Below, piece after piece: positions 20,565 through 30,679 of a DNA stretch of 64,000 nt. Below the pieces are notes generated by a model. It saw only the letters and a program-made list of their open reading frames with translations. It did no database searches and was not told where the DNA came from. The stretch lies in the NCBI GenBank assembly GCA_028284365.1, contig JANQRW010000059.1:1-64000 (forward strand). The letters are read 5' to 3'. Source of the DNA: Marinicella sp. Lineage in GTDB: Bacteria > Pseudomonadota > Gammaproteobacteria > Xanthomonadales > Marinicellaceae. The first letter of the stretch is position 1. Each line of letters begins with the position of its first letter. Made by a program: the position numbers and the translations under genes.

Positions 20565-23450
20565 TTACTGGCAGGCCTCACAATCCGGATCGAGAATTGA
20601 GCATGCTTGTGGGGCGGCAGAACCCGGTTGTGTATCTGGTGCCGGGGTTTGGTTTGAGCTGGAATCAACACTTTTTTCAACATGTGTTGCGCCCACTGAG
20701 CGCAAGTAGTAAGTGGTTTTCAAGCCACGTACCCAAGCCAGTTTATACAATGAATCCAGTTTTTTACCTGATGGCTCAACCATGTACAAGTTCAAGGACT
20801 GACCCTGATCAATCCATTTTTGACGTCGTGAAGCCGCTTCCACCAGCCACCGCGAATCCACTTCAAAAGCAGTGGCGTATTTGGCTTTCAGGTGATCAGG
20901 CACACGGTCAATCGGCTGTACGCTGCCATCAAAATATTTCAAATCATTAACCATGACATCGTCCCACAGATCCAGGGCTTTCAAATCTTCAACCAAGTAG
21001 GGATTAATCACAGTAAACTCACCAGAAAGGTTCGATTTAACGAACAGGTTCTGATAAACCGGCTCAACTGACTGTGACACACCTGAAATGTTAGAGATGG
21101 TGGCTGTTGGTGCGATTGCCATGGTGTTGGAGTTACGCATGCCTTGTTCTTTCACTTTAGCGCGTAAATCATCCCAGTCCATGGCCATGCTTTGGTCCTG
21201 ATCAATGAATTGGCCGCGTTCCTGTTTCAACAATTCAACCGAGTCGATCGGCAAGATGCCTTGTGACCACAGTGAACCATCGTATGATGGGTAGGTGCCA
21301 CGCTCAGCGGCCAAATCACTGGAGGCGTTGATCGCGTAGTACGAAACCGCTTCCATGGTGTTATCCGCAAAATTAATCGCTTCTTCAGTGGCATAAGCCA
21401 TGTCCTGAATGTACAACGCATCCTGAAAACCCATCAAGCCCAGTCCAACTGGACGATGACGCAGGTTAGAACGACGCGCTTGTGGTACAGAATAGAAGTT
21501 ATAGTCAATCACGTTATCCAGCATGCGCATGGCAGTGGTGATGGTTTTCTTCAATTTCTTGTGGTCAATGCCTTTCTCAGTCACATGATGTGGCAAGTTA
21601 ACTGAGCCAAGGTTACAAACCGCGATTTCTTCATCTGAAGTGTTCAGGGTGATTTCGGTACACAAGTTAGATGAGTGCACCACGCCCACATGTTGTTGTG
21701 GTGAACGGATGTTACATGGGTCTTTGAAGGTGATCCAAGGGTGTCCGGTTTCAAACAACATACCCAGCATCTTACGCCACAAGTCATTGGCTTCCACTTT
21801 TTTGAAATTCCTGATTTCACCCGCTTCAGCTTTTTGCTCGTAAAACTCGTATTTTTCTTTAAATGCTTTTCCGTACAGGTCATGTAATTCTGATGCCTCT
21901 TCAGGTGAGAACAACGTCCAGCTTTCATTTTTAGCAACCCGTTCCATAAACAAATCAGGAATCCAATTCGCCGTGTTCATGTCATGGGTGCGGCGACGGT
22001 CATCGCCAGTGTTCTTACGCAGCTCTAAAAACTCTTCCATGTCGATGTGCCAGGTTTCCAAGTAAGCACACATAGCGCCTTTGCGCTTACCGCCTTGGTT
22101 AACCGCAACCGCTGTGTCGTTGGCCACTTTCAAAAATGGAACCACACCTTGTGATTCGCCGTTGGTGCCTTTGATGTGAGCACCCAAACCACGAACACGT
22201 GACCAGTCATTACCCAGGCCGCCAGCATATTTCGACAACAAGGCATCATCTTTAATGGCACTGAAAATACCATCCAGATCATCTGGTACGGTGGTTAAGT
22301 AACATGACGATAACTGCGGACGCAAAGTACCTGAGTTGAATAAGGTTGGGGTCGAGCTCATGAAATCAAATGAACTGAGTAAGTCATAGAATTCAATCGC
22401 TCTGGCTTCACGATCAATTTCATTAATCGCCAGACCCATTGACACGCGCATAAAAAAGGCTTGTGGCAACTCAATGCGGGTTTTACCCATGTGGATAAAG
22501 TAACGATCAAATAATGTTTGCAAACCCAGGTAAGTGAACTTTTTGTCACGCTCAGGTTTGATCGCTTTGGCTAAACGTGGCAAATCATAGCGGGTCAGCT
22601 CTTTATCCAGTAAATTCAGCTCTGCACCACGTTGGATGTATTTCCCAAAGTAGTCCGAATAAACCTCATTCATGTCTTTTTGGGTGGCATGTTTTTCTTC
22701 ACCGTATATAAAGCTCAAGGCTTCGGTGCGGATCCCATCCAACAACAAACGCGCAGTGACAAAAGAGTAATTTGGATCCTTCTCAATCAACACCCTGGCT
22801 GACATGGTCAATGATGCATTGACATCAGCTTCAGCCATACCATCAAATACATTTCTGCGCACGTCTTTGGCAACCAGATCTTTGGTTACGCCTTTCAAGC
22901 CTCGGGTGGCTTCAGTGATCAAGGTGTCAATGCGGTTAAAATCCAATGGCTTGCGATTACCTGCCGCATCAATCACATGTAATGTCTCTTCAGTGGTCGC
23001 AGGTGTTGAATCTTTTTTATTGGCCTTGGCTTTGGCACGCGCCCGTTTCTCGTTTTGCTTTTCACGATACAGCACATAATTACGAGCAGCTTTGTGTTCA
23101 CCCGCACGCATCATCGCCAATTCTACCTGATCCTGAATGTCTTCAATATGGACGGTACCACCATCTTCCATGTGTCTGAACAAAGCAAAATGAACCTGCT
23201 CGGCTAATTTCTCTACCGTTTCCCTGATGCGTCGTGATGCTGCCGCTTGACCACCTTCCACTGCCAAAAATGCTTTGGTCATGGCCACCTGGATTTTGGA
23301 CTGGTCATATGATGTGACCTTGCCATTGCGCCTGATGACTTTAAAGCGGCTGTTTTGTTGGTTGGTTGTTGTGTTTTCTGTGGTGGTTGACTTGGGTTCG
23401 GTTCCTTGAACAGTGCTGGATTGGCTTTCCTGTTGATCTGTATGCTGCAT
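20565..23450 (-). CDS. nrdA: Ribonucleoside-diphosphate reductase, alpha subunit, with two ATP-cone-like domains
   Basis: SCYLTTVPDDLDGIF, NLCTEI, C-terminal CSILDPDCEACQ; two N-terminal ATP-cone-like stretches (VIRRNGKVTSYDQSKI; VIDAAGNRKPLDFNRI). Confidence 0.96.
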   Translation of the reverse strand: MQHTDQQESQSSTVQGTEPKSTTTENTTTNQQNSRFKVIRRNGKVTSYDQSKIQVAMTKAFLAVEGGQAAASRRIRETVEKLAEQVHFALFRHMEDGGTVHIEDIQDQVELAMMRAGEHKAARNYVLYREKQNEKRARAKAKANKKDSTPATTEETLHVIDAAGNRKPLDFNRIDTLITEATRGLKGVTKDLVAKDVRRNVFDGMAEADVNASLTMSARVLIEKDPNYSFVTARLLLDGIRTEALSFIYGEEKHATQKDMNEVYSDYFGKYIQRGAELNLLDKELTRYDLPRLAKAIKPERDKKFTYLGLQTLFDRYFIHMGKTRIELPQAFFMRVSMGLAINEIDREARAIEFYDLLSSFDFMSSTPTLFNSGTLRPQLSSCYLTTVPDDLDGIFSAIKDDALLSKYAGGLGNDWSRVRGLGAHIKGTNGESQGVVPFLKVANDTAVAVNQGGKRKGAMCAYLETWHIDMEEFLELRKNTGDDRRRTHDMNTANWIPDLFMERVAKNESWTLFSPEEASELHDLYGKAFKEKYEFYEQKAEAGEIRNFKKVEANDLWRKMLGMLFETGHPWITFKDPCNIRSPQQHVGVVHSSNLCTEITLNTSDEEIAVCNLGSVNLPHHVTEKGIDHKKLKKTITTAMRMLDNVIDYNFYSVPQARRSNLRHRPVGLGLMGFQDALYIQDMAYATEEAINFADNTMEAVSYYAINASSDLAAERGTYPSYDGSLWSQGILPIDSVELLKQERGQFIDQDQSMAMDWDDLRAKVKEQGMRNSNTMAIAPTATISNISGVSQSVEPVYQNLFVKSNLSGEFTVINPYLVEDLKALDLWDDVMVNDLKYFDGSVQPIDRVPDHLKAKYATAFEVDSRWLVEAASRRQKWIDQGQSLNLYMVEPSGKKLDSLYKLAWVRGLKTTYYLRSVGATHVEKSVDSSSNQTPAPDTQPGSAAPQACSILDPDCEACQ

Positions 23451-23743
23451 GTGACTCGCTGAGTAAAAGTTGTTTGTTTAAATATTTAAGATTTGAACTG
23501 CTGATTACAACTCAATCTTGGCCCCTAAATTCCTCTCTGTAGCCAAGGATAATATCGCACCTATTTAACTTGTGGCAAGCAGAAAATTTTTTTATTTTTG
23601 CCACAAACACAATATCAATAACTTAGCAAATTATTCTCAATTTTGATTCAGAATCTTAAGAATTCAGCACCTGTATTTTATGCTCAAAGAGGTGTTTACA
23701 ATGTGAAACAAATGTTAAATAAAGGAATGATCTTGAGTCTTCA

Positions 23744-23870
23744 TTCACTTTTGTTCCCAACAAAAGTGAAAGCGACCGCAGCGAGCATATCTTTCTGCCT
23801 CGGGCTTACCCTCTCTGATTCGCTTTGCTCACCAACCGAGTCCGCCAGTCGAGCAGCTTAGCTGCTCTCA
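23744..23870 (+). repeat. Palindrome-rich interspersed repeat, copy A
   Basis: TTCACTTTTGTTcccAACAAAAGTGAA (23744-23770) ... GACCGCAGCGAGCATATC ... GTCGAGCAGCTTAGCTGCTCTCAAT; similar blocks at ~30060-30290 in opposite orientation. Confidence 0.6.
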
Positions 23871-23875
23871 ATCGC

Positions 23876-25207
23876 TCACGTTTTGTACTTAAATCGCCAA
23901 GTGTTCAAGATGGCCGCAGCGGTCAAACCAACAATGATTCCCATCCACAAACCTGGAGCACCTAAGCCTTGTTTAAAACACAAGTACCAAGAGGCCACAA
24001 AACCCAATAACCAAAAGGAACAGATGTTACTGAACATGATGAAGTTCATATCTTTGATGCCACGCAATGCCCCGGCAGCTGCCACCTGGATACCGTCGGA
24101 CAATTGAAACACGGCGGCGTAAAACAATAACCCAACCGCAATCAAACCCACCGCTTCGTCGTTGGTATACAGCGACACAATTTGCTGCGCAAACAGGACG
24201 GTGATGGTGGCGGAGATGATTTGTGTGAACAACACCATACCCACACCAATAAATCCGGCATTTTTTATATCGACCGGATGACCACGACCCACCGCATTAC
24301 CAACCCGAATGGTGATCCCCATGGACAAGCCCAAAGGCACCATGAACAACAAGGATGAAAAGTTCAGAGCAATCTGATGAGCAGCCACAGTTTCGGTAGT
24401 CAAGGATGAGGCCAATAAAGTGATCACTGCAAAAAAACCAACCTCTGCAAACATCGACACACCCACAGGAAAACCCAATTTGAAAAAGCGCCAAATCTCA
24501 GCCCAGTCAGGTCGATCAAATTGACCAAAAACATCAAAGGACCCAATGATTTTGTGTTTATGAGTGATGACCATGTAAGTCAACATTTGTATGGTGATGA
24601 CTGTGGCCGTGGCATAACCACAACCTTGTGCGCCCATTGCGGGAAAACCCAGCTTACCAAACATCAGGATGTAATTCAGCGGGATGTTTAGCATCAGACC
24701 CAAGAAACTGACATACATGGTGGTTTTGGTCACCGACAAACCATCAGCCAAATACCTCATGGCCACAAAGAACGACAAAGGAATCACGCCCCATGCCAGT
24801 GCATGTAAATAAGCCTCAGCCTTAGGAATCACTTCGGGTTGCGTATTAAACAACTTAAACAAGGGATCCATAAACAAAATCACCGCGGTAAAAACCAAGC
24901 CCAAAATCAAAGCCAGCCACAATGCCTGCCTGAAAAACGGGGTGATTTTATGGTGCTCTTTGGCACCATCCATATCAGCCACCACCGCAGGTATCGCCAT
25001 CAAAATACCAAACACAAACAAAATCGCAGCCGACCACAGCGAACTGCCTACAGCCACTGCTGCCAGGGTAACAGAACCCAAGCGGCCCGCCATCACTGTA
25101 TCCACAAAGGTCATCGCCACCACCGTTATCTGACTGATAATCAGAGGTAATGACAGTTTAATGGTTTGTGTTATGTGCCTTTTAACTGGCATCACTTCAT
25201 GAGACAT
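23876..25207 (-). CDS. MATE-family multidrug efflux transporter
   Basis: LSLPLIISQITVVAMTFVDTVMAGRLGSVTLAAVAVGSSLW; 12 hydrophobic segments. Confidence 0.94.
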   Translation of the reverse strand: MSHEVMPVKRHITQTIKLSLPLIISQITVVAMTFVDTVMAGRLGSVTLAAVAVGSSLWSAAILFVFGILMAIPAVVADMDGAKEHHKITPFFRQALWLALILGLVFTAVILFMDPLFKLFNTQPEVIPKAEAYLHALAWGVIPLSFFVAMRYLADGLSVTKTTMYVSFLGLMLNIPLNYILMFGKLGFPAMGAQGCGYATATVITIQMLTYMVITHKHKIIGSFDVFGQFDRPDWAEIWRFFKLGFPVGVSMFAEVGFFAVITLLASSLTTETVAAHQIALNFSSLLFMVPLGLSMGITIRVGNAVGRGHPVDIKNAGFIGVGMVLFTQIISATITVLFAQQIVSLYTNDEAVGLIAVGLLFYAAVFQLSDGIQVAAAGALRGIKDMNFIMFSNICSFWLLGFVASWYLCFKQGLGAPGLWMGIIVGLTAAAILNTWRFKYKT

Positions 25208-25286
25208 CACTAAATTATTACAGAATGATTCAATAAATACAGCAGAATCGATTAAACTGTGAATCATTCAATTTCACATCAATGAT

Positions 25287-26264
25287 ATGACTGCTACGGC
25301 TTTTGTTACTGGTTCAACGGGTTTTTTGGGTCGACATTTATGTCAACAACTGGTCAACGCTGATTGGCAGGTTTCTGCCATGTGTCGAAGCATACCAGAA
25401 AACCCAATCAAAGGGGTTAAGTATGTGCAGGCTGATTTACTGGATAAAGCCTCAATGATGGCAGTCATACCAGAACAACCCTGTTGTGTATTTCACACAG
25501 CGGCCGACACCAGTACCTGGCGACCTGAAGCGATGCGACAAACCGAAACCAACATCCAAGGTACACTGAACTTATTACAAGCAGCCGTGGCACAACAAGC
25601 ACAAAAGTTTATCTATGTTTCATCCATCACGACTTTTGGTGTTGATCATCACGGCATGGTTGAATTGAATGAGAACACACCTCAAGCAGGTCAATCCAGC
25701 TGGGTCAATTATGTCAAAACCAAAAGTCTGGCTGAAAAATTGGTTAAAGACCATGCCGACAAACTCAATACATTGGTTGTGAATCCGACACACATCATTG
25801 GCCCCGATGACCAACACAATTGGATTCGTTTGTTTAAAATGATGGCCACTGACACCCTGCCCACCATTCCAATTGGTGCGGGTTCCTTTGTTGATGTGCG
25901 AGATGTGGCTGATGGTTGTATTTTGGCAGCTGCAAAAGGAGCCTCTGGACAAAACTATATTCTAGGCGGTACCAATTTAAGCTTCGATACATTTATTGAT
26001 CAAGTGGCGCAGGCTTTTGGACTTGAAATCACCAAAAGACACAAACCAACCTGGTTAATCAGTTGGGTCGCTAAAATTTCATTGGCCCTCAGTTACATCA
26101 CAAAAAAACAGCCTGAGTTAACCCCTGAATCCTTACAAATTATCTCTCACAAATTCAGCACCACCAGTGCCAAAGCGAAAAAAGAATTGGGTTATGAAAT
26201 CAGACCATTGGCCACATCCTTGCAGGACATCAAAACCAACCTCGTTGCCCGCGGCATCCTCTGA
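25287..26264 (+). CDS. NAD-dependent epimerase/dehydratase family protein
   Basis: AFVTGSTGFLGRHLCQQLV; extended SDR pattern. Confidence 0.92.
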   Translation: MTATAFVTGSTGFLGRHLCQQLVNADWQVSAMCRSIPENPIKGVKYVQADLLDKASMMAVIPEQPCCVFHTAADTSTWRPEAMRQTETNIQGTLNLLQAAVAQQAQKFIYVSSITTFGVDHHGMVELNENTPQAGQSSWVNYVKTKSLAEKLVKDHADKLNTLVVNPTHIIGPDDQHNWIRLFKMMATDTLPTIPIGAGSFVDVRDVADGCILAAAKGASGQNYILGGTNLSFDTFIDQVAQAFGLEITKRHKPTWLISWVAKISLALSYITKKQPELTPESLQIISHKFSTTSAKAKKELGYEIRPLATSLQDIKTNLVARGIL

Positions 26265-26953
26265 TGTATAAATACAACAAAATCATCTTTGATGCCGATA
26301 ACACGCTGTTTGACTTTGACCGAGCCGAGGCAACGGCTTTGGTTAACACTTTACAACATTTCAAAATGCCCGCCCCAGATGGATTGATCCAGTTTTACCG
26401 CCGAATGAATGTCGCCATGTGGCAACAACTGGACGCCAAGCGAATCACCATTGCTCAATTAAAACAACAACGGGCTGAACAAATTTTTGAGTTTGTGGGC
26501 GGGGCCAATACCGACCACCAGACTTTCAGCCTGCACTATTTAGATGAATTGGCCCGCCATCAGTTTCTTTTGAAATCGGTGGCCGAAACCTTGTCTCTTT
26601 TGTCACCACATTGTGACATGGCCATCATCACCAATGGTTTGGCAAGGGTACAAAAGCCACGGTTTGAAAACAGTACAATCCAACCGTACTTTGGTGCCTT
26701 GGTGATCTCTGAAGAAGTGGGTATGGCCAAACCTGATCCTGAAATTTTCGCCCACACCTGTGACCTGATGAATTGGTCAGATCCCAAAGAAGTGATGATG
26801 GTCGGTGACAATTACCGTTGTGATATCCAGGGCGCAGCTGATTTTGGTATGCGGACTTGTTGGTTCAATTTGCGCCAACAAGTCCACAATTATCAAGATC
26901 ACCACCACGAGATTCACCATTTTGGTGAATTACTGGGTGTGTTAAAAAACTGA
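26264..26953 (+). CDS. HAD-family hydrolase, YjjG-like noncanonical nucleotidase
   Basis: IIFDADNTLFDFDRAEATAL; MVGDNYRCDIQGA. Confidence 0.88.
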   Translation: MYKYNKIIFDADNTLFDFDRAEATALVNTLQHFKMPAPDGLIQFYRRMNVAMWQQLDAKRITIAQLKQQRAEQIFEFVGGANTDHQTFSLHYLDELARHQFLLKSVAETLSLLSPHCDMAIITNGLARVQKPRFENSTIQPYFGALVISEEVGMAKPDPEIFAHTCDLMNWSDPKEVMMVGDNYRCDIQGAADFGMRTCWFNLRQQVHNYQDHHHEIHHFGELLGVLKN

Positions 26954-26961
26954 AGTTTATC

Positions 26962-27525
26962 TCAACCAGCAGCCGGCCACAACCAGGCAAAAGTACCCGC
27001 AACCACAGCAGCATAAATCAATGCGTCAATCAAATACCTGACTGTATTCGACCAGGGATGGCCATACCAAATTGAATAGGGAATCACACCATAACCGAAA
27101 GTGAGAAAACCTGTTGCCATAACCACGCGAAAAATGCTCATATAATCAACACCTGCAGGCAGTGATAAATGCGCCACGTAAGCAATGAATAAACAGGCTC
27201 CTATAAAAAACAAAATTTGTTGTCCTAATAATTTACCCATTGGCGGCATACCATCTGGCATCACACTGATCATCGCAACTGGTCCCGCTTTGAATTTATT
27301 TTGCATGACTTCATCATTCATGGCTTGCATATCCTGACAATGCGGTAGCGTGTATAAACCAGGCTTTGCACCTCGCAATGAATCAGCAACAGCATCTTCT
27401 TTGCTTAGCGGTTTGTAATCAGCATTGTGGTGTTTGATCACCATATGAAACAAGGCGCTGGCAACCCAACAGAAAATTCCACCCAATAAAATGGGCAGCC
27501 ATAATTGTGATAATGTTACTGCCAT
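26962..27525 (-). CDS. Hypothetical membrane protein
   Basis: Intact ORF from internal MAVTLSQLWLPILLGGIFCW with four hydrophobic stretches. Confidence 0.65.
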   Translation of the reverse strand: MAVTLSQLWLPILLGGIFCWVASALFHMVIKHHNADYKPLSKEDAVADSLRGAKPGLYTLPHCQDMQAMNDEVMQNKFKAGPVAMISVMPDGMPPMGKLLGQQILFFIGACLFIAYVAHLSLPAGVDYMSIFRVVMATGFLTFGYGVIPYSIWYGHPWSNTVRYLIDALIYAAVVAGTFAWLWPAAG

Positions 27526-27660
27526 ACTGACCTCCTCAATTATTAATCCGTTAATGATTTTACCACATCTACAATTGTGCTGAACCAGCCAAGCTTTAGG
27601 TCTCGCACAAAAAAGGCCACCACCGCGACCTTTTAATACCATAAAACCTAAATATCTGGC

Positions 27661-28191
27661 TTACGATGATGCTGCCTCAAACTCCTCTTTGGCGTGTTGA
27701 AATTGTGCCAGGGATTTTTCAACATACATCATCACTTCATCAACATAACCATCAGTCGAGGCCGACCAAACGCGGTTGATGTAGCGCTCTCCAGCAGCAA
27801 AACTGGACATGATATCGGCAAAAGCCTGAATACCAAATAAATGCTTCATGCTGTCTCTGGCATCAGCAAAATTCATTAAATCATCACGAAATAACTTGTC
27901 AATTTCAAAACGCATCTCATAGGTGGGTATCTTGTCTTTGCGCCCGTTGAGTGATTCCAGATTTTCAAGTATGTTGTTCAATGAATCCATCAAAACCTGT
28001 TTGTTGTTTTGTAATAAGTCACCCCGCTTGGCGGCTGCACTGGCTTCTTTCTTATAAATGAATGCGCCAACAAAACCAACCAACATAACTGGAATGAAAT
28101 AAGTCCAATTCATGGCTCTTTCATCTAAAGAAGCTAAAAATGCGCCTGCCAGAAATGACAGGATAACTAAAATAAATGCTATATTTTTCAT
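27661..28191 (-). CDS. Hypothetical membrane-anchored protein
   Basis: 176 aa, two N-terminal TM segments then a helical soluble part. Confidence 0.65.
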   Translation of the reverse strand: MKNIAFILVILSFLAGAFLASLDERAMNWTYFIPVMLVGFVGAFIYKKEASAAAKRGDLLQNNKQVLMDSLNNILENLESLNGRKDKIPTYEMRFEIDKLFRDDLMNFADARDSMKHLFGIQAFADIMSSFAAGERYINRVWSASTDGYVDEVMMYVEKSLAQFQHAKEEFEAASS

Positions 28192-28202
28192 GATATCTCT
28201 CC

Positions 28203-29945
28203 TTATCCAGCTGTGGCGATGACGTAAACGGCATTACCCACGCCAACCAGTGCTTCACCAACAATCAATCCCGCAGCGATTGGGATGCCTTTGGATTCTG
28301 ACCAAACTTTACCTGCTTTGCGATCAACAATTTCACGCAACAATGTACCCAAAGCATAAGTCAAAACAATATTAAAAGGCAGGTAGAAACCAAGCCCTAC
28401 GGTGATACCCAAACCCGCCTGTAATAATGACAACAAGCCACCGAGTACTGCACCAGCAATGTATTTTTCAGTTGGCACATCGCCGCCGGTGATGCCTTCA
28501 ACCATCGAAGCCAGTGCTTGGCCTTGAGGTGCTGGGAATTCATCACCCCCCAAACCAAAAGCTTTATCAAGGGTGAAAATCAAGATAATGACCACAATAG
28601 GACCTAACCAGGCACCGAAGAATTGGCCCAGTTGTTGTTTCCTTGGTGTTGCCCCAACCAGATAGCCAGTTTTCATATCCAGCATCAAATCAGTCGCCTG
28701 ACTCATCGCCACACATGTGGCAGCACCAACGGTAACCGCCGCAACCACCGCTGATGCGGTACTCATGCCACCAAAGGTTTGGGTAATCATGATCAGCAAT
28801 GTCACCGCAATTAAGGTCATACCAGATAAAGGTGACCAGTTGGTGCGACCAATGGCTTCGGACAAAATGATGCCTGCCATCCAAATCCATAAAGTGCCTA
28901 ACGCGCCCATCATCAAGCCACGCACAATACCCACCTCTTTGGTCGAAGTAACGGCCATAATACATAACAATACGGCAGCACCTGCAACCGCAAAATACAA
29001 TAATTTAATCGGTAACTCATCTTTGCTTAGTGCAGCTTCACTTTTGGCTGAAGACTGCATTGACTTAACCGCTGATTTAATCAACGGCAAAGCAAAAATC
29101 ACACCAACAACGGCGCCACCAATGAGCATACCAATACCTGTTGGACGAAATAACATCAAACGCAATTGATTGGGATCAGAAACCACTTCACCGGCAGCAT
29201 TTACAGGAAACATACCTGTGATATCCAACAACGGAGCAATGATCCAATAACAAACAAAACCACCAATGATAAAAGCCAAACCACCCCGGCCAGCAATGAA
29301 AGCGACACCAACGGTCATTAAAGATAAATACCATGTGCCATTGAGGTAGGCAGGTAATCCAAGTTGGTCAAAAAGTGCCCAGTCATGGACGTCATAATAG
29401 ATGGTAATCAAGTGTACCAAACCTGAAACCAGCATGGCCCCCAACAGCAACATGGCTTTGTTGATACCTGCACCAGGTGATTTGAGAATCGATGCCACTG
29501 CCACACCACCAGGATAAGTCAGACGCTCATAATCAATCATCTGTTTGCGCAAAGGAATGATAAAGGCAATGCCCAAAAATGCGCCAGCGATGGCTCCAAA
29601 GGTCAGCACATATGGGTTGAACTCTGTGGCATAACCCAGAATAAAAATCGCTGGCACTGAAAACATCATCCCCGATGATGCTCCATTGACGGCTGAAGCG
29701 ACGGTTTGGGTCACGTTGTTTTCGATGATCGAGCGGCGTCTTAAAATACCCCGCAATATACCAAAACCGAGTATTGCCGCCAGCTCCGAACCTTCGATTG
29801 AGAAGCCCAATTTAAGTGATGCATAACCAATGGACACAGCCAGTACCACACCCAAGAAATAGCCCACAATCACTGCATGAGGCGTCAGCTCTGGATAAGC
29901 GCCACGCGTAATTGGACCTGTAGCAGTTACCTGCGAATCAGACAT
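28203..29945 (-). CDS. OPT-family oligopeptide transporter
   Basis: 580 aa; HAVIVGYFLGVVLAVSIGYASLKLGFSIEGSELAAILGFGILRGI; DLMLDMKTGYLVGATPRKQQLGQFFGAWLG. Confidence 0.92.
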   Translation of the reverse strand: MSDSQVTATGPITRGAYPELTPHAVIVGYFLGVVLAVSIGYASLKLGFSIEGSELAAILGFGILRGILRRRSIIENNVTQTVASAVNGASSGMMFSVPAIFILGYATEFNPYVLTFGAIAGAFLGIAFIIPLRKQMIDYERLTYPGGVAVASILKSPGAGINKAMLLLGAMLVSGLVHLITIYYDVHDWALFDQLGLPAYLNGTWYLSLMTVGVAFIAGRGGLAFIIGGFVCYWIIAPLLDITGMFPVNAAGEVVSDPNQLRLMLFRPTGIGMLIGGAVVGVIFALPLIKSAVKSMQSSAKSEAALSKDELPIKLLYFAVAGAAVLLCIMAVTSTKEVGIVRGLMMGALGTLWIWMAGIILSEAIGRTNWSPLSGMTLIAVTLLIMITQTFGGMSTASAVVAAVTVGAATCVAMSQATDLMLDMKTGYLVGATPRKQQLGQFFGAWLGPIVVIILIFTLDKAFGLGGDEFPAPQGQALASMVEGITGGDVPTEKYIAGAVLGGLLSLLQAGLGITVGLGFYLPFNIVLTYALGTLLREIVDRKAGKVWSESKGIPIAAGLIVGEALVGVGNAVYVIATAG

Positions 29946-30059
29946 ATATTGCTCCCGTTGTTATTGTTGATCAGTTTGTTTTTAAACCCAAAAGTTTTGG
30001 CCTTAACCAAATTATAACACCACACAAAATGGTGGTTATCGAAATTTAAAAAGTAAATC

Positions 30060-30290
30060 TCTATTGAGAGCAGCAGAGCTACTCGACCAGCATAAGCAAT
30101 GAAAGCATGACGGTTTGCCTGAAAGGCAATAAGTCTTGCTTGAATACCGTAGCTCATCCGAAGTAGTATGACATGCTCGCTGTGGTCTCGATCTCTGATC
30201 CAGTCTCGATTCTAACACCGCCATCCTTGGCGGTGGCTTTCAAATTTGTCAGGAACACTTCGACTGAGCTCAGTGCAACGCAAAAGTGAA
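30060..30290 (-). repeat. Palindrome-rich interspersed repeat, copy B (diverged)
   Basis: Minus strand: ATTCACTTTTG...GACCACAGCGAGCATGTC...GGTCGAGTAGCTCTGCTGCTCTCAAT, collinear with copy A; contains internal hairpins CACCGCC/GGCGGTG and TTGCCT/AGGCAA. Confidence 0.55.
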
Positions 30291-30542
30291 TAAAGACCCA
30301 AGAGTATTCGTTGATTCTGTTTCTGAGTTTCCACTGATTAAAATCAGGTTATCAGCATCCTTAGACTGCTTGTTTTTTTCCTTCCTTAAATCTTTGGTTT
30401 TTTTTGGGATGCTTTCAGTGCCATCAAAGCTAACCACATTGGGCTGCGTTATTTGTGGTACATGATTTTTATCACCAGATATCCACACCATGGCCACAAA
30501 CAAGACAAGTATTAATACAGTTATGAAAACTATTTTTTTCAT
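30270..30542 (-). CDS. Hypothetical small exported or membrane-anchored protein
   Basis: 90 aa with N-terminal signal anchor MKKIVFITVLILVLFVAMVW; stop codon falls in the repeat. Confidence 0.45.
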   Translation of the reverse strand: MKKIVFITVLILVLFVAMVWISGDKNHVPQITQPNVVSFDGTESIPKKTKDLRKEKNKQSKDADNLILISGNSETESTNTLGSLFTFALH

Positions 30543-30679
30543 GATACTTTTTTCACAATGATGGCCTTCATAAATTGAAACACAATACGATCAAATCAGC
30601 AGGGCTTTGGCGTTTTATTACTGGATAACAGGCGCCATAAATAGATGCTCGCCACTTACCTAACCCAGAGGGCTGAGTT

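Noticed and set aside
20230-20950. Plus-strand ORFs across the nrdA/nrdB junction
   Set aside because: Overlap conserved nrd coding sequence and regulatory gap; translations show no domain
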